From UBA940 sp031548515 (GTDB taxonomy: Bacteria; Bacteroidota; Bacteroidia; Bacteroidales; Rikenellaceae): a stretch of 64,000 nt of DNA. Where the stretch lies: contig JAVBRB010000037.1 of assembly GCA_031548515.1 (NCBI GenBank), forward strand, positions 8,770-72,769, read 5' to 3'. Each line of letters begins with the position of its first letter. The stretch's first letter is position 1. The position numbers and the translations under genes were made by a program. Under the pieces are notes generated by a model, which saw only the letters and a list, made by a program, of their open reading frames with translations, was not told where the DNA came from and did no database searches. This document shows positions 35,083 through 44,472 of this stretch, in pieces.

Positions 35083-37980
35083 CTAAAACAGGTTAAGCTG
35101 TTCGCTTTGTGGGTTACGGGTGTCGTCTATTTCCTCCGTGCGTTCTATTTCAATCTCGACGGGGCCTGCCGGAATGGGTGCCGGTTCAGATTCCTCCGGT
35201 TCGGTATCTTCCCCTTCATCCACTGGTTCATGTTCCGGCGCCTGTTTTTTAGCTGCCGGGGCTTTCTTGAGCGGTTTCTTCTCAGCAGGTTCTATGGCAA
35301 CAGGCTCATCCTGTGTAGGTTCTTCACTGTATGGGGAGTCGCTCTCGGTTTCCACGTCCTCTTTCTCCTCGTCATCGTCATCGATGTCGACATCGTCGAA
35401 ATCCTCATCTTCCGGACCATCGTAATCTTCATCGTCATCGGGTTCGGGTTCGTCCGACGGTTCCGGTTCAATGAACGTGAGCGAGGCCACATCCAGTATC
35501 GTAACGCGTTTGCCTTTGGCATTATGGCTCTTTATGCCGATATAATCCTCGACATTCACGAGATCGGCCGGGCGTCCTGCGTTAATTCCCTTGTACGTCA
35601 CTTCCAACTGCGGATGCACGGTGTCGGTAATCCCCACAAGCCGACAGTCGGCGTCGAGGTAATTTTGCGACTTGTCGCTCACGACGGCCGGGAAACGCTT
35701 GACATAAAAATATTTCTGCCCTTCATCAAAATAAGTGACGCTGTAAACCTTATCCGAATCGTATTTCTCAACGCGTACCGTATCTTCTGGGAAATGATGC
35801 GTAAGTTCATAGCCTGTAATGTAATACTGGTGCTTGCCGAATACAATGATCTTGTCGTCGCCCATGAACTCGCCCAGCAGCACACCGCGTCCGTCGGCGT
35901 TCAGGCGGCGGATATCGTCATCGAACCAGATGTTCTGGCCGCCCAGTGTCGATGCGCCTTTCTCCTTAAGTACTATCTTATGGATGCCGTAACGCGAGAA
36001 CAGGTTGCCTTGGCTACTTCGGCCTTTGATGGCCAGCTCCGAGAAGTCGAGATCGGTGATAACCTTTTTGAGCCTCGGGCGCGGCTTGAAGTATATTTTC
36101 AGCACTTCGGCCTCGCCGTTTGGGTTGACGCTCAGATACAGCAGGTCGCTTCCCGGAGTGCCTTTCGTCAGGTCGTACTCCTTGTCGCGCGTGATTCCCT
36201 TGATGGCGCAGCGCTTCATCATGATTTTGCCGTTCTTGCCGTCGCGGTACAACACGTTGTAGATGGTGCGTTCGTCGTTGCGCTTGAACACACCTATATA
36301 TAATATATTCTTGTGAAAGTAGGCCTTTTCGGAAACTTTTGTGATGGTGTAGCGCCCGTCCTTGCAGATCACTATCACGTCGTCGATATCCGAGCAGTCG
36401 CACACGAACTCCTCCTTGCGCATACCGTTGCCCGTGCCGAAGAAGCCCTCCTCGCGGTTGACGTAGAGTTTTTCGTTGGCCACGGCCACCTTCGTCACCT
36501 CGATGCTGTCGAACGCGCGGATCTCCGTGCGGCGTTCGCGCCCCTTGCCGTATTTATCCTTAATGCGCTTGTAATATGCAATGGTGTACGGCACTATATG
36601 CTCGATATCGTGCTTCACCTGTTCCATCTCCTCCTCCACGGACTTGATGTGTTCGTCGGCCTTGGCGGTGTCGTAACGCGAAATGCGGATAAATCGCAGT
36701 TCCGTAAGCTTTATCACATCGTCTTTGGTGATCTCTCGGCGCAGCAGGTTTTTAAAGGGTTCGAGGCCTTCGTCCACAGCTGAATAGGCCTCCTCACGGG
36801 TTTTCGCTCCCTCTATGCGCTGGTATATCTTGTTCTCTATGAATATCTTTTCAAGCGATGACATGTGCCAGTCCTCGCTCAATTCGTCGAGCCGGATGTG
36901 CAGTTCCTGATTCAGCAGGTCGCGCGTGCGGTCGGTGCTGCGGCGCAGTATCTCGGTTACGCCCAGGAAATGCGGTTTTTCCTCCCAGATCACCGTGGAG
37001 TTCGGCGAGATCGAAACCTCGCAGTCTGTGAAGGCGTACAGCGCGTCGATGGTCTTGTCGCTCGACTCGTCGGCCGAGACGTGGATAATGATCTCGACGT
37101 TGGCGGCGGTGTTGTCATCCACCTTCTTGATCTTGATCTTGCCGCGGTCGTTGGCCTTGATGATCGACTCTTTGATGCCCTCGGTGGTCGTCCCGAAAGG
37201 TATTTCGGTGATGGCGAGCGTGCGCTTGTCGATCTTGGATATTTTGGCGCGGGCCTTCACTACCCCACCGCGGAGGCCGTTGTTATATCGGCTCACGTCG
37301 ACCATACCTCCGGTCGGGAAGTCGGGATAAAGTTCGAAATCTTCGCCTTTCAGGCAGGCTATAGAGGCATCTATCAACTCGTTGAAGTTGTGCGGAAGGA
37401 TTTTGGATGCCAACCCTACAGCAATACCCTCCACTCCCTGCGCAAGCAGCAGCGGGAATTTCACCGGCAGGGTGACCGGTTCGTTGTTGCGGCCGTCGTA
37501 CGAGAGCATCCACTCGGTGGTCTTGGGGTTGAAAACCACGTCCAGCGCGAATTTCGAGAGCCTCGCCTCGATGTAACGCGCCGCCGCCGCTCCGTCGCCC
37601 GTCAGGATATTCCCCCAGTTTCCCTGGCAGTCGATCAACAGGTCCTTCTGTCCCAACTGTACCAGCGCGTCTCCTATGGACGCATCGCCGTGGGGGTGGA
37701 ATTGCATTGTGTGCCCGATGACGTTGGCCACCTTGTTGTAGCGTCCGTCGTCGAGGCGCTTCATCGAATGCAGGATGCGCCTCTGGACCGGTTTCAGGCC
37801 GTCCTCCACATGCGGAACTGCGCGTTCCAGTATTACGTATGAGGCGTAATCGAGCCACCACTCGCGGTACATGCCCGTGAGTTTGTGGCGTCCCGACGGT
37901 TCGGCCCCGGTGATCCTGTCGTATTTGCCCGTGGCCTCTGCGGCAGCCTCTTTTTCTTCTTTATTTATATCTTCGTTCAT
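35083..37980 (-). CDS. parC: DNA topoisomerase IV subunit A with acidic tail
   Basis: 965 residues. The breakage-reunion domain carries the catalytic Tyr136 in GAAAARYIEARLSKF, with the HPHGDASIGDALV and NWGNILTGDG segments before it. Unlike gyrases, no clear GyrA box (QRRGGKG) is seen in the C-terminal beta-pinwheel part (about 500-830). The last 125 residues are very acidic and Pro-rich (repeated EPEPDDDE-like runs, then Lys/Ala patches) and look disordered. Topo IV decatenates sister chromosomes. It follows parE by 3 bp. Gyrase itself is not in the window; a gyrase-like role cannot be excluded. Confidence 0.92.
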   Translation of the reverse strand: MNEDINKEEKEAAAEATGKYDRITGAEPSGRHKLTGMYREWWLDYASYVILERAVPHVEDGLKPVQRRILHSMKRLDDGRYNKVANVIGHTMQFHPHGDASIGDALVQLGQKDLLIDCQGNWGNILTGDGAAAARYIEARLSKFALDVVFNPKTTEWMLSYDGRNNEPVTLPVKFPLLLAQGVEGIAVGLASKILPHNFNELIDASIACLKGEDFELYPDFPTGGMVDVSRYNNGLRGGVVKARAKISKIDKRTLAITEIPFGTTTEGIKESIIKANDRGKIKIKKVDDNTAANVEIIIHVSADESSDKTIDALYAFTDCEVSISPNSTVIWEEKPHFLGVTEILRRSTDRTRDLLNQELHIRLDELSEDWHMSSLEKIFIENKIYQRIEGAKTREEAYSAVDEGLEPFKNLLRREITKDDVIKLTELRFIRISRYDTAKADEHIKSVEEEMEQVKHDIEHIVPYTIAYYKRIKDKYGKGRERRTEIRAFDSIEVTKVAVANEKLYVNREEGFFGTGNGMRKEEFVCDCSDIDDVIVICKDGRYTITKVSEKAYFHKNILYIGVFKRNDERTIYNVLYRDGKNGKIMMKRCAIKGITRDKEYDLTKGTPGSDLLYLSVNPNGEAEVLKIYFKPRPRLKKVITDLDFSELAIKGRSSQGNLFSRYGIHKIVLKEKGASTLGGQNIWFDDDIRRLNADGRGVLLGEFMGDDKIIVFGKHQYYITGYELTHHFPEDTVRVEKYDSDKVYSVTYFDEGQKYFYVKRFPAVVSDKSQNYLDADCRLVGITDTVHPQLEVTYKGINAGRPADLVNVEDYIGIKSHNAKGKRVTILDVASLTFIEPEPSDEPEPDDDEDYDGPEDEDFDDVDIDDDDEEKEDVETESDSPYSEEPTQDEPVAIEPAEKKPLKKAPAAKKQAPEHEPVDEGEDTEPEESEPAPIPAGPVEIEIERTEEIDDTRNPQSEQLNLF

Positions 37981-37983
37981 GCC

Positions 37984-39831
37984 TTACAGTTCGTCTACGT
38001 AATCCGTTTCGATTCGCAGGTTGTCAATCACAAAATCCCTTCTTTCGGGCGTGTTGGCGCCCATGTAGAATGCCAGCATTTCCGGAATGGTGTCGTCGCG
38101 CGTCAGCCTCACCTTTTCGAGTCTCATCTCTTCACCGATGAATTCCCTGAATTCGTCCGCCGAGATCTCGCCGAGACCTTTGAATCTGGTTATCTCCGCC
38201 GTTGCGCCCAACTTTTTGATCGCTTTCTGACGTTCCTCGTCCGTGTAACAGTAGTGGGTTTCCTTCTTGTTGCGGACGCGGAAAAGCGGCGTCTGCAGCA
38301 CGAAAAGGTGCCCCTGGCGGATCACTTCGGGGAAGAACTGCAGGAAGAAGGTCATCATCAACAGGCGGATGTGCATGCCGTCGACGTCGGCATCGGTCGC
38401 GATTATAACCTTGTTGTAGCGCAGGTTGTCGATGCTCTCCTCGATGTTCAGCGCGGCCTGCAGCAGGTTGAACTCCTCGTTCTCGTATACAACTTTTTTT
38501 GTCAGCCCATATGTGTTCAGCGGTTTACCTCGCAATGAGAATACAGCCTGCGTCTTCACGTCGCGGCTCTTTGTGATCGAACCGCTTGCCGAATTACCCT
38601 CCGTGATAAAGATCATCGAATCTTCGGCCCGCTCGTTCTTGTCGTTGAAATGTATCTTGCAGTCGCGCAGCTTGCGGTTATTGAGGCTCACTTTCTTGGC
38701 CATTTCGCGCGCCTTCTTCTGCACGCCCGAGATCGCCTTGCGTTCCTTCTCGTTCTCGACGATCTTCTTCTGCATGATGTCCGCCGTTTGCGGATGCTTG
38801 TGCAGGTAGTTGTCGAGCTTTTCGCCCACGAAATCCAGGATGAACTGGCGTACCGTGGGGCCTTTTGGACCCATATTTCTGGAGCCTAACTTGATCTTGG
38901 TCTGGCTTTCGAACTCCGGCTCTTCGACGCTGATGCTGATCGCCGCAACGATCGATGAACGGATATCCTCGGGCGCGTAGTCCTTGCGATAGAACTCTTT
39001 GATGGTCTTTGCGATGGCTTCGCGGAAAGCCGCCTGGTGCGTCCCGCCCTGCGAGGTGTACTGGCTGTTGACAAACGAAAAATAGCTTTCACCGTAGCCC
39101 GTACCGTGGGTTATTACTATCTCTATGTCGTCGCTTTTCAGGTGGATAGGCTCGTACAGCGGTTCTTCACCCAGGTTTTCGTTCAACAGGTCAAGAAGAC
39201 CGTTTTTTGACACGAAAGTCTGATCGTTGAGTTTTATCGTGAGACCCGTATTGAGGTAGGTGTAATTGCGGATGCGCTGTTCGACATACTCCATGTTGTA
39301 GGTGTATTCGCCGAAGACCTCTGTGTCAACCACATAGCTTGTGTAGGTGCCGTCCTTTTCGCTCACGCCGCTCTCCCACCTGTCGCTTATTTCGATACCC
39401 TTCTCGAAAGTCACCGTGCGAGCCTCACCTCCGCGGACGCTGCGCGCCGTGAAACTGCTTGACAGCATATTCACCGCCTTTACCCCCACCCCGTTAAGCC
39501 CGACCGTCTTTTTGAAAGCCTCGCTGCCGTACTTGCCGCTGGTGTTGATCTTAGACACCGCGTCGCTCAGGCTGTTGAGCGGAATTCCGCGCCCGTAGTC
39601 GCGCACGGAGATCACGTTGCCCTCGCCTATCGTCAGTTCTATCGTTTTGCCGGCCCCCATGATGAATTCATCTACCGAGTTGTCCATAACCTCCTTGATG
39701 AGGGTATAGATCCCGTCGTCGGGCTGGCTGCCGTCACCGAGCTTTCCTATCCACATGCCCGGACGCAAGCGCATCTGCTCCCGCGTACTGAGCGTCTTAA
39801 TGTCACTCTCGGTGTACTTAACTTCTGCCAT
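37984..39831 (-). CDS. parE: DNA topoisomerase IV subunit B
   Basis: 615 residues from the ATG at 39831 (MAEVKYTESDIKTLSTREQMRLRPGMWIG); an upstream ATG at 39849 adds six residues. GHKL ATPase motifs are KEVMDNSVDEF and SVRDYGRGIPL, with GLNGVGVKAVNMLS. The Toprim metal site is visible as FITEGNSASGS and IIATDADVDGMHIRLLMM. The Toprim motif has Asn where EGDSA is usual. It powers strand passage by topoisomerase IV together with the following parC gene. The region upstream holds a hairpin and a GC-rich repeat. Confidence 0.93.
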   Translation of the reverse strand: MAEVKYTESDIKTLSTREQMRLRPGMWIGKLGDGSQPDDGIYTLIKEVMDNSVDEFIMGAGKTIELTIGEGNVISVRDYGRGIPLNSLSDAVSKINTSGKYGSEAFKKTVGLNGVGVKAVNMLSSSFTARSVRGGEARTVTFEKGIEISDRWESGVSEKDGTYTSYVVDTEVFGEYTYNMEYVEQRIRNYTYLNTGLTIKLNDQTFVSKNGLLDLLNENLGEEPLYEPIHLKSDDIEIVITHGTGYGESYFSFVNSQYTSQGGTHQAAFREAIAKTIKEFYRKDYAPEDIRSSIVAAISISVEEPEFESQTKIKLGSRNMGPKGPTVRQFILDFVGEKLDNYLHKHPQTADIMQKKIVENEKERKAISGVQKKAREMAKKVSLNNRKLRDCKIHFNDKNERAEDSMIFITEGNSASGSITKSRDVKTQAVFSLRGKPLNTYGLTKKVVYENEEFNLLQAALNIEESIDNLRYNKVIIATDADVDGMHIRLLMMTFFLQFFPEVIRQGHLFVLQTPLFRVRNKKETHYCYTDEERQKAIKKLGATAEITRFKGLGEISADEFREFIGEEMRLEKVRLTRDDTIPEMLAFYMGANTPERRDFVIDNLRIETDYVDEL

Positions 39832-39906
39832 AATTTTATTTCGGAACAAACTTTAATGTCCCTTTAATGAGTTGATGTTATTGATCGTTTGTCCAGAACT
39901 AAAATT

Positions 39907-39929
39907 ATTTGGGCTTTGCAAGCCCAAAT
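39907..39929 (-). terminator. Hairpin downstream of plsC
   Basis: A perfect 10-bp stem (ATTTGGGCTT / AAGCCCAAAT) with a three-base loop. On the minus strand it lies about 105 bp beyond the plsC stop and is followed by ATAATTTTAG, so it may end plsC transcription ahead of parE. Confidence 0.5.
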
Positions 39930-39949
39930 TCAGTGTTCGATCACCACTC

Positions 39950-40010
39950 CCAATCCTCCCGGCTCCCTCGCATTTGCTCGGGACAGGCTCCAGGGAGGGC
40001 TTTTGTTGCG
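39950..40010. repeat. GC-rich imperfect palindrome, possible intergenic repeat
   Basis: CCTCCCGGCTCCCTCG near 39955 faces CGGGACAGGCTCCAGGGAGG near 39990 as an imperfect inverted repeat in the plsC-parE gap. It resembles dispersed intergenic repeats but no second copy was recognised here. Confidence 0.35.
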
Positions 40011-40034
40011 ACCTATGGCCGCCTGAGCGGATTG

Positions 40035-40799
40035 TTATTTCTTTGTGTTTTCTAACTCCTTCAGTTCTTCCTGAATTGCCGTTTTGGCCGCAACCATGCG
40101 GTCGTAGGTCTCTTCCATCACCTCTTTCGGGTGGCGCGCCGCCACTTCCTCTGCACTCACTGGCGTGAGTACCTGTACGGTGAAAGTGTGCTTCCACGGA
40201 ATTTTACCGTGTTTGCCCACCACCTTGCTGCCATCCAGCACCACAGGAAGTACAGCCACCCCAGCCTCTTTGGCCAAGGCGAAAGCCGTCGGCTTGAACC
40301 GCTGTATTTCGTCGGTCTTAGAGCGCGAACCCTCGGGAAATACCGAAACGCATACACGGCGGTCGCGCAGCCACATCAGCCCGTCCTCCATGATCATATG
40401 GATCGCTTTGCGTGGATTGTCCGTTGGGATCAGTATATCACCGTGCAGCCACATGTACTGGCCTATGAACGGCAGCCATTTGTTCGAACTCTTCGATACC
40501 CACCGGAAATTGAGCGGAACCCAGTAGAGCATCGGGATGTCGACCATCGCGCGGTGGTTCAGTACTATCACGTAAGTCTGTTTTTTGTCGACATGCTCCA
40601 AGCCTCGCACCCGCGTCTGCCAGCACGGGGGTGTACGGAAAAACAACATCGAAATACCTCGCGATATCGCCTGCACGGCGCGCCTCTTTTTGTCGAACGG
40701 GACTGTGAACGGGAATACTATCACCGTGGCGATCAGGAATACAGTCACCGCGACGAGCACTATAATGTAGTAGATTATATTGAATAAAAAAGTTCCCAT
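40035..40799 (-). CDS. plsC: 1-acyl-sn-glycerol-3-phosphate acyltransferase
   Basis: 254 residues with an N-terminal membrane helix (LFNIIYYIIVLVAVTVFLIATVIVFPF). The acyltransferase motifs are in order: NHRAMVD (HX4D, about residue 81), then VFPEGSRSKTD (about 152) and VLPVVLDGS. It adds the second acyl chain to form phosphatidic acid at the inner membrane. It is single and divergent from fabD, another fatty-acid/lipid gene. Some family members act in lipid A or other lipid pathways, so the exact acceptor is inferred. Confidence 0.88.
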   Translation of the reverse strand: MGTFLFNIIYYIIVLVAVTVFLIATVIVFPFTVPFDKKRRAVQAISRGISMLFFRTPPCWQTRVRGLEHVDKKQTYVIVLNHRAMVDIPMLYWVPLNFRWVSKSSNKWLPFIGQYMWLHGDILIPTDNPRKAIHMIMEDGLMWLRDRRVCVSVFPEGSRSKTDEIQRFKPTAFALAKEAGVAVLPVVLDGSKVVGKHGKIPWKHTFTVQVLTPVSAEEVAARHPKEVMEETYDRMVAAKTAIQEELKELENTKK

Positions 40800-40980
40800 T
40801 ATACATCCACACTTATAAATAAAAAATAAAAGCCCACAATTTTAGTCATTTTTCCGCACATGTGGCAGGTCCGCCAATATCATTTTATTAACAATTAATC
40901 AAAAGAAATTGCTAATTTTACTGAGTAATTTATTGTTCCGTGAATATAGGATGCGCCTCGGATGAGCAAAAACTTGTTTT

Positions 40981-41010
40981 TTGCTTATCCCTCGGCTTTC
41001 ACTATATTTG
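40981..41010 (+). promoter_or_regulatory. Promoter for fabD
   Basis: TTG (within TTTTTGC) at 40981-40983 and TATATTTG at 41003-41010 with a 19-bp spacer match the Bacteroidetes consensus; the predicted start is near 41014. Confidence 0.7.
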
Positions 41011-41041
41011 CCCCCGCTAATTAAAACTAAAAAACGATTTT

Positions 41042-41929
41042 ATGGCAAAGGCATTTGTATTTCCCGGACAGGGAGCGCAGTACCCCGGAATGGGCAAAGA
41101 TCTCTATGAATCTGTTCCTGCCGCCCGCGAAATGTTCGAAAAGGCAAACGACATACTCGGTTTCCGCATTACGGACATCATGTTCGGCGGAACCCCTGAA
41201 GAACTGAAACAGACGGCTGTCACCCAGCCCGCGGTGTTCCTGCACTCGGTTATAATGGCCAAGTCGCTCGGCGCGGCTTTCAACCCCGACATGGTCGCCG
41301 GGCATTCTCTGGGTGAATTTTCGGCGCTCGTAGCAGCCGGTGCGCTCGGTTTTGAAGATGGACTGAAGCTGGTTTCGATCCGTGCGAATGCAATGCAGAA
41401 AGCGTGTGAAGCTCAGCCCTCGACCATGGCCGCCGTACTTGCGCTCGAAGACGAAAAGGTCGAAGCAGTCTGTGAGGGGATCGATGGCGTGGTGGTCGCG
41501 GCCAATTACAATTGTCCGGGACAACTCGTGATCTCTGGTGCCGTAGAGGCTGTCGACGCCGCGTGCGAAGCGCTCAAGGCCGCTGGGGCAAAACGTGCAC
41601 TGAGGCTTCCGGTTGGAGGGGCTTTCCATTCTCCGCTCATGGAGCCTGCCCGTGTGGAACTCGAAGCAGGCATCAAGGCTGCCCCGTTCAAGGCTCCGGT
41701 CTGCCCGGTCTACCAGAACGTCGATGCTAAGCCATATACAGATCCCGATAGAATCCGCGAAAACCTGATAGCGCAGCTGACCTCTCCCGTAAGGTGGACC
41801 CAGGCGGTCAGGAATATGATCGCCGACGGCGCTGACGAGTTTATTGAACTCGGTCCCGGGAATGTTCTTGCAGGGCTTATATCTAAGATAGACAATACTG
41901 TAAAGGTGGAATCTAAACAAACACTGTAG
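41042..41929 (+). CDS. fabD: Malonyl-CoA:ACP transacylase
   Basis: 295 residues. FVFPGQGAQYPGMG at the N-terminus, nucleophile Ser89 in VAGHSLGEFSAL, substrate-binding Arg in SIRANAMQKA, and catalytic His196 in GGAFHSPLM. It loads malonate onto acyl carrier protein to start fatty-acid elongation. The gene stands alone with a good promoter; no other fab genes are adjacent. Confidence 0.96.
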   Translation: MAKAFVFPGQGAQYPGMGKDLYESVPAAREMFEKANDILGFRITDIMFGGTPEELKQTAVTQPAVFLHSVIMAKSLGAAFNPDMVAGHSLGEFSALVAAGALGFEDGLKLVSIRANAMQKACEAQPSTMAAVLALEDEKVEAVCEGIDGVVVAANYNCPGQLVISGAVEAVDAACEALKAAGAKRALRLPVGGAFHSPLMEPARVELEAGIKAAPFKAPVCPVYQNVDAKPYTDPDRIRENLIAQLTSPVRWTQAVRNMIADGADEFIELGPGNVLAGLISKIDNTVKVESKQTL

Positions 41930-42053
41930 CTAAAGTGATGCTTTATGCAGAGCAGTCTTCCGGGGCTGCTTTTTTTTATGCATGGCTGTAAACAAGAGTG
42001 GGATCAAATTAAAATTATTTAATAAAACAGGCGGTTTCGGGAGATTATTTTAT

Positions 42054-42061
42054 TATCTTCG
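42054..42061 (+). promoter_or_regulatory. Weak -7 box before the ROK gene
   Basis: TATCTTCG differs from TAnnTTTG by one base and lies 32 bp before the ATG. The -33 element is not obvious. Confidence 0.35.
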
Positions 42062-42093
42062 CGTCTGATTTTATCCCCAAAATACCTGTCGGA

Positions 42094-43326
42094 ATGGTTT
42101 CACTGAAAGAATTTTTCAACAAGCACGAGGACGATATCCAGAAGGGCATTACCCATAAGAATAACCTTATTAAGAGGAATATCGTCGCATATATGGCCGT
42201 CAACGGCCCCTCTACGCTTGCAGAGCTTACCCAAAAACTGCATATCAGCATACCAACCATGACAAAACTGGTCGGAGAGCTGGTGGACGACATGATCGTG
42301 ACTGAAAACGGCAAGATAGAAACCACTGGAGGGCGCCGTCCGAATATCTACGGCCTGACCAGTTCGGCAATCTACTTCGCCGGCATCAATATCGGCCGCG
42401 ACAACATACAGTTTGTGATTACCGATATACAGAATAACATTATTGTAAGCCGCGAAGAAACCAATTTCGAACTTCTGGATACTCCGGCCTGCCTGAAACG
42501 CATCTGCGGCAGTATGGAGAATTTTATAGAAACCTGCGGCGTCGACCGCGGCAAAATACTTGGAATGGGCGTCTGTATCGCAGGCCGCGTCAATCCGAAT
42601 ACGGGCCGCAGCTATAAATATTTCACCTCGAGCGAAAAATCTCTTACCGAAATATTCGAAGAGGTGACGCAGATACGCACACTGCTTGAGAACGACACCC
42701 GTGCGCGATGCTACGCCGAATATAACGCCGGAAGTCCGCAGGACGGACAGAATATCCTTTACCTGCATCTCGGGCGTGGTGTAGCTATCGGCATCGTGAT
42801 GGACGGCAAGCTTTTTTACGGAAAATCGGGATTTGCCGGGGAGTTCGGCCACACGCCGTTCTTCGATAATGAAAAAATTTGTTCATGTGGTAAGAAAGGT
42901 TGTCTTGAAACAGAGATTTCGGGTATCGCGATCGAGGAGAAGATCGTCGATCTGCTTCGCAGGGGTACGAATACCATCCTGCGCGAGAAGTACGAGCGCG
43001 GCGAAAATATCCATATCGACGACGTGATCGCCGCCGCCCGCAACGACGATAACCTTTCCATAGAACTGATGGAGGAAGCGGGCGAAAAGGCAGGGAAAAG
43101 CATAGCGTTCCTTATTAATATCTTCAATCCGGAGACAGTGATCATCGGGGGGAATCTTTCAAGGGCCGGCGACTATATAATGCTGCCGCTCAAGGCTTCC
43201 ACGAATAAATATTCGCTCAATCTTGTCTATAAGGACACGAAGTTCCGCCTTTCGCGCATGGGGCAAAATGCCGGTGCACTAGGGGCTGCGATGCTCATGC
43301 GTAACCGGATAATCGGCCTTGCGTGA
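42094..43326 (+). CDS. ROK family transcriptional regulator/sugar kinase
   Basis: 410 residues. A winged helix-turn-helix occupies about 25-80 (VAYMAVNGPSTLAELTQKLHISIPTMTKLVGELVDDMIV). The ROK fold begins near residue 90 (FAGINIGRDNIQFVITDI) and includes MGVCIAGRVNPNTG, the ENDTRARCYAEY sugar-binding loop, GRGVAIGIVMDGKLFYG and the zinc motif CSCGKKGCLE. The second ATPase half ends in NPETVIIGG. Such proteins are NagC/Mlc-like regulators that sense a sugar or sugar phosphate. The next gene begins within its stop (GTGA). Confidence 0.9.
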   Translation: MVSLKEFFNKHEDDIQKGITHKNNLIKRNIVAYMAVNGPSTLAELTQKLHISIPTMTKLVGELVDDMIVTENGKIETTGGRRPNIYGLTSSAIYFAGINIGRDNIQFVITDIQNNIIVSREETNFELLDTPACLKRICGSMENFIETCGVDRGKILGMGVCIAGRVNPNTGRSYKYFTSSEKSLTEIFEEVTQIRTLLENDTRARCYAEYNAGSPQDGQNILYLHLGRGVAIGIVMDGKLFYGKSGFAGEFGHTPFFDNEKICSCGKKGCLETEISGIAIEEKIVDLLRRGTNTILREKYERGENIHIDDVIAAARNDDNLSIELMEEAGEKAGKSIAFLINIFNPETVIIGGNLSRAGDYIMLPLKASTNKYSLNLVYKDTKFRLSRMGQNAGALGAAMLMRNRIIGLA

Positions 43327-43850
43327 TTTCGTTAGAGGGAAATACCGTGTGCTTGAGGGCGCTCGAGCCTGAAGATGTCGATATCCTGTATTCCTGGGAG
43401 AACGATCCGCGTGTATGGAGTGTCAGCGATACGCTTGCTCCGTTCTCCAGGGAGACTCTCCGTAAATTCATTGAGGAGCAAAGGTATGATATCTATCGCA
43501 CGCGACAGGTCCGGTTGGTTGTTTCGCTTCTTTGTGATGACAGGCCGGTGGGGATGGTCGATCTGTTTGATTTTGATCCCGTAAATCTCAGGGCCGCGGT
43601 TGGTATTCTTATCTGCGACGAAAAAGACAGGCGGAAAGGCTATGCGTCGGAAGCTCTCGATCTTTTGACTGATTACGCCTCCGGAGTGTTGAAACTGCAT
43701 CAACTGCATTGCTGTATATTTGCCGATAATCTTCCTAGTTTGCAGTTATTTACAGGCAGGGGATTTGTGCAGGCCGGTGTCAGGCTTGAATGGTCGCGCT
43801 ACGGAGACGGTTGGCGTGATGAAATTTTGTTTCAAAAAATATTCTTTTAG
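43323..43850 (+). CDS. GNAT family N-acetyltransferase (RimJ/RimL type)
   Basis: 175 residues with a GTG start overlapping the ROK stop by four bases, which implies coupled translation. The fold begins VCLRALEPEDVDILYSWENDP and contains the acetyl-CoA loop in EKDRRKGYASEALDLLTDYA followed by LHCCIFADNLPSLQLFTGRGF. The architecture is that of enzymes acetylating ribosomal or small-molecule amines. The substrate is unknown. An alternative ATG start is not available nearby. Confidence 0.87.
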   Translation: MISLEGNTVCLRALEPEDVDILYSWENDPRVWSVSDTLAPFSRETLRKFIEEQRYDIYRTRQVRLVVSLLCDDRPVGMVDLFDFDPVNLRAAVGILICDEKDRRKGYASEALDLLTDYASGVLKLHQLHCCIFADNLPSLQLFTGRGFVQAGVRLEWSRYGDGWRDEILFQKIFF

Positions 43851-43889
43851 GTACGATTTTTGTGCTGTTTGGGCGCAAACCCGACCGGT

Positions 43890-44189
43890 ATGAAAAGTTT
43901 TAAAGAATTTATTGCAGAAGATAAGTTGACATTGGTGGATTTCTATGCTACGTGGTGCGGCCCGTGCAAAGTCATGCATCCGATTCTTGAAGAGTTCAAA
44001 AAACAAATGGGTGAAAGCGTCATGGTGTTGAAACTTGATATAGACTCGCCTGCAAACGCAGCTCTTGTCAGAGAATATCATATTTCGTCAGTACCGACAT
44101 TGATGTTTTTCCGCAAAGGAGAGAGTAAATGGCGTGGCAGCGGAGTGATCTCGGCGGCCGAGCTTAAGGCGATCTCCGCCAAATTATGA
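43890..44189 (+). CDS. Thioredoxin
   Basis: 99 residues from the ATG at 43890; an earlier TTG (43860) would add a short Cys-rich stretch not seen in thioredoxins. The redox site is the canonical WCGPCK (VDFYATWCGPCKVMHPIL), followed by the cis-Pro loop SVPTLMFFRKGE. No signal peptide, so cytoplasmic. It reduces protein disulfides with thioredoxin reductase. It is 40 bp after the GNAT gene and is followed by a strong terminator. Confidence 0.93.
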   Translation: MKSFKEFIAEDKLTLVDFYATWCGPCKVMHPILEEFKKQMGESVMVLKLDIDSPANAALVREYHISSVPTLMFFRKGESKWRGSGVISAAELKAISAKL

Positions 44190-44191
44190 TT

Positions 44192-44226
44192 AAGAACCCC
44201 GCATTCAGGCGGGGTTCTTTTTTTGT
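44192..44226 (+). terminator. Rho-independent terminator after thioredoxin
   Basis: AAGAACCCCGC and GCGGGGTTCTT pair around ATTCAG, followed by seven T. It begins three bases after the thioredoxin stop. Confidence 0.9.
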
Positions 44227-44253
44227 AATGGTGCAAAAAGTGTCGCCAGGAAT

Positions 44254-44334
44254 GTCATTCCGAGGGAAGCATAGCGACGAGGAATCTACCTTAACATATA
44301 TTTTGTAGATCCCTCACACAGGGTTAGGGATGAC
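44254..44334. repeat. REP-like intergenic repeat (GTCATTCC...GGATGAC)
   Basis: Bounded by GTCATTCCGAGGGA and TTAGGGATGAC as inverted ends, with GAGGAATCTA and TAGATCCCTC as internal inverted segments. A longer relative sits at 57569-57751. No open frame. It fills the 283-bp gap between thioredoxin and the SDR gene together with AT-rich sequence. Confidence 0.6.
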
Positions 44335-44472
44335 TTATTGTGCATTGGAAGAAAACAATTTCTTACAATATGGCGTATATTGATGATATTAGATTTGTTG
44401 TGTGGTGAATTAAGCGACATTTTTGCACTATTATCCTTTTTTTTGAGATGACATATAGCGGGTTGGCTCGTA

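Noticed and set aside
34507..36303. 598-codon open frame on the plus strand opposite the topoisomerase and shikimate kinase genes
   Set aside because: It lies antisense to two recognisable enzymes (AroK and ParC), lacks family motifs, and its residue content is what a reversed GC-rich coding strand gives. It is a shadow frame.
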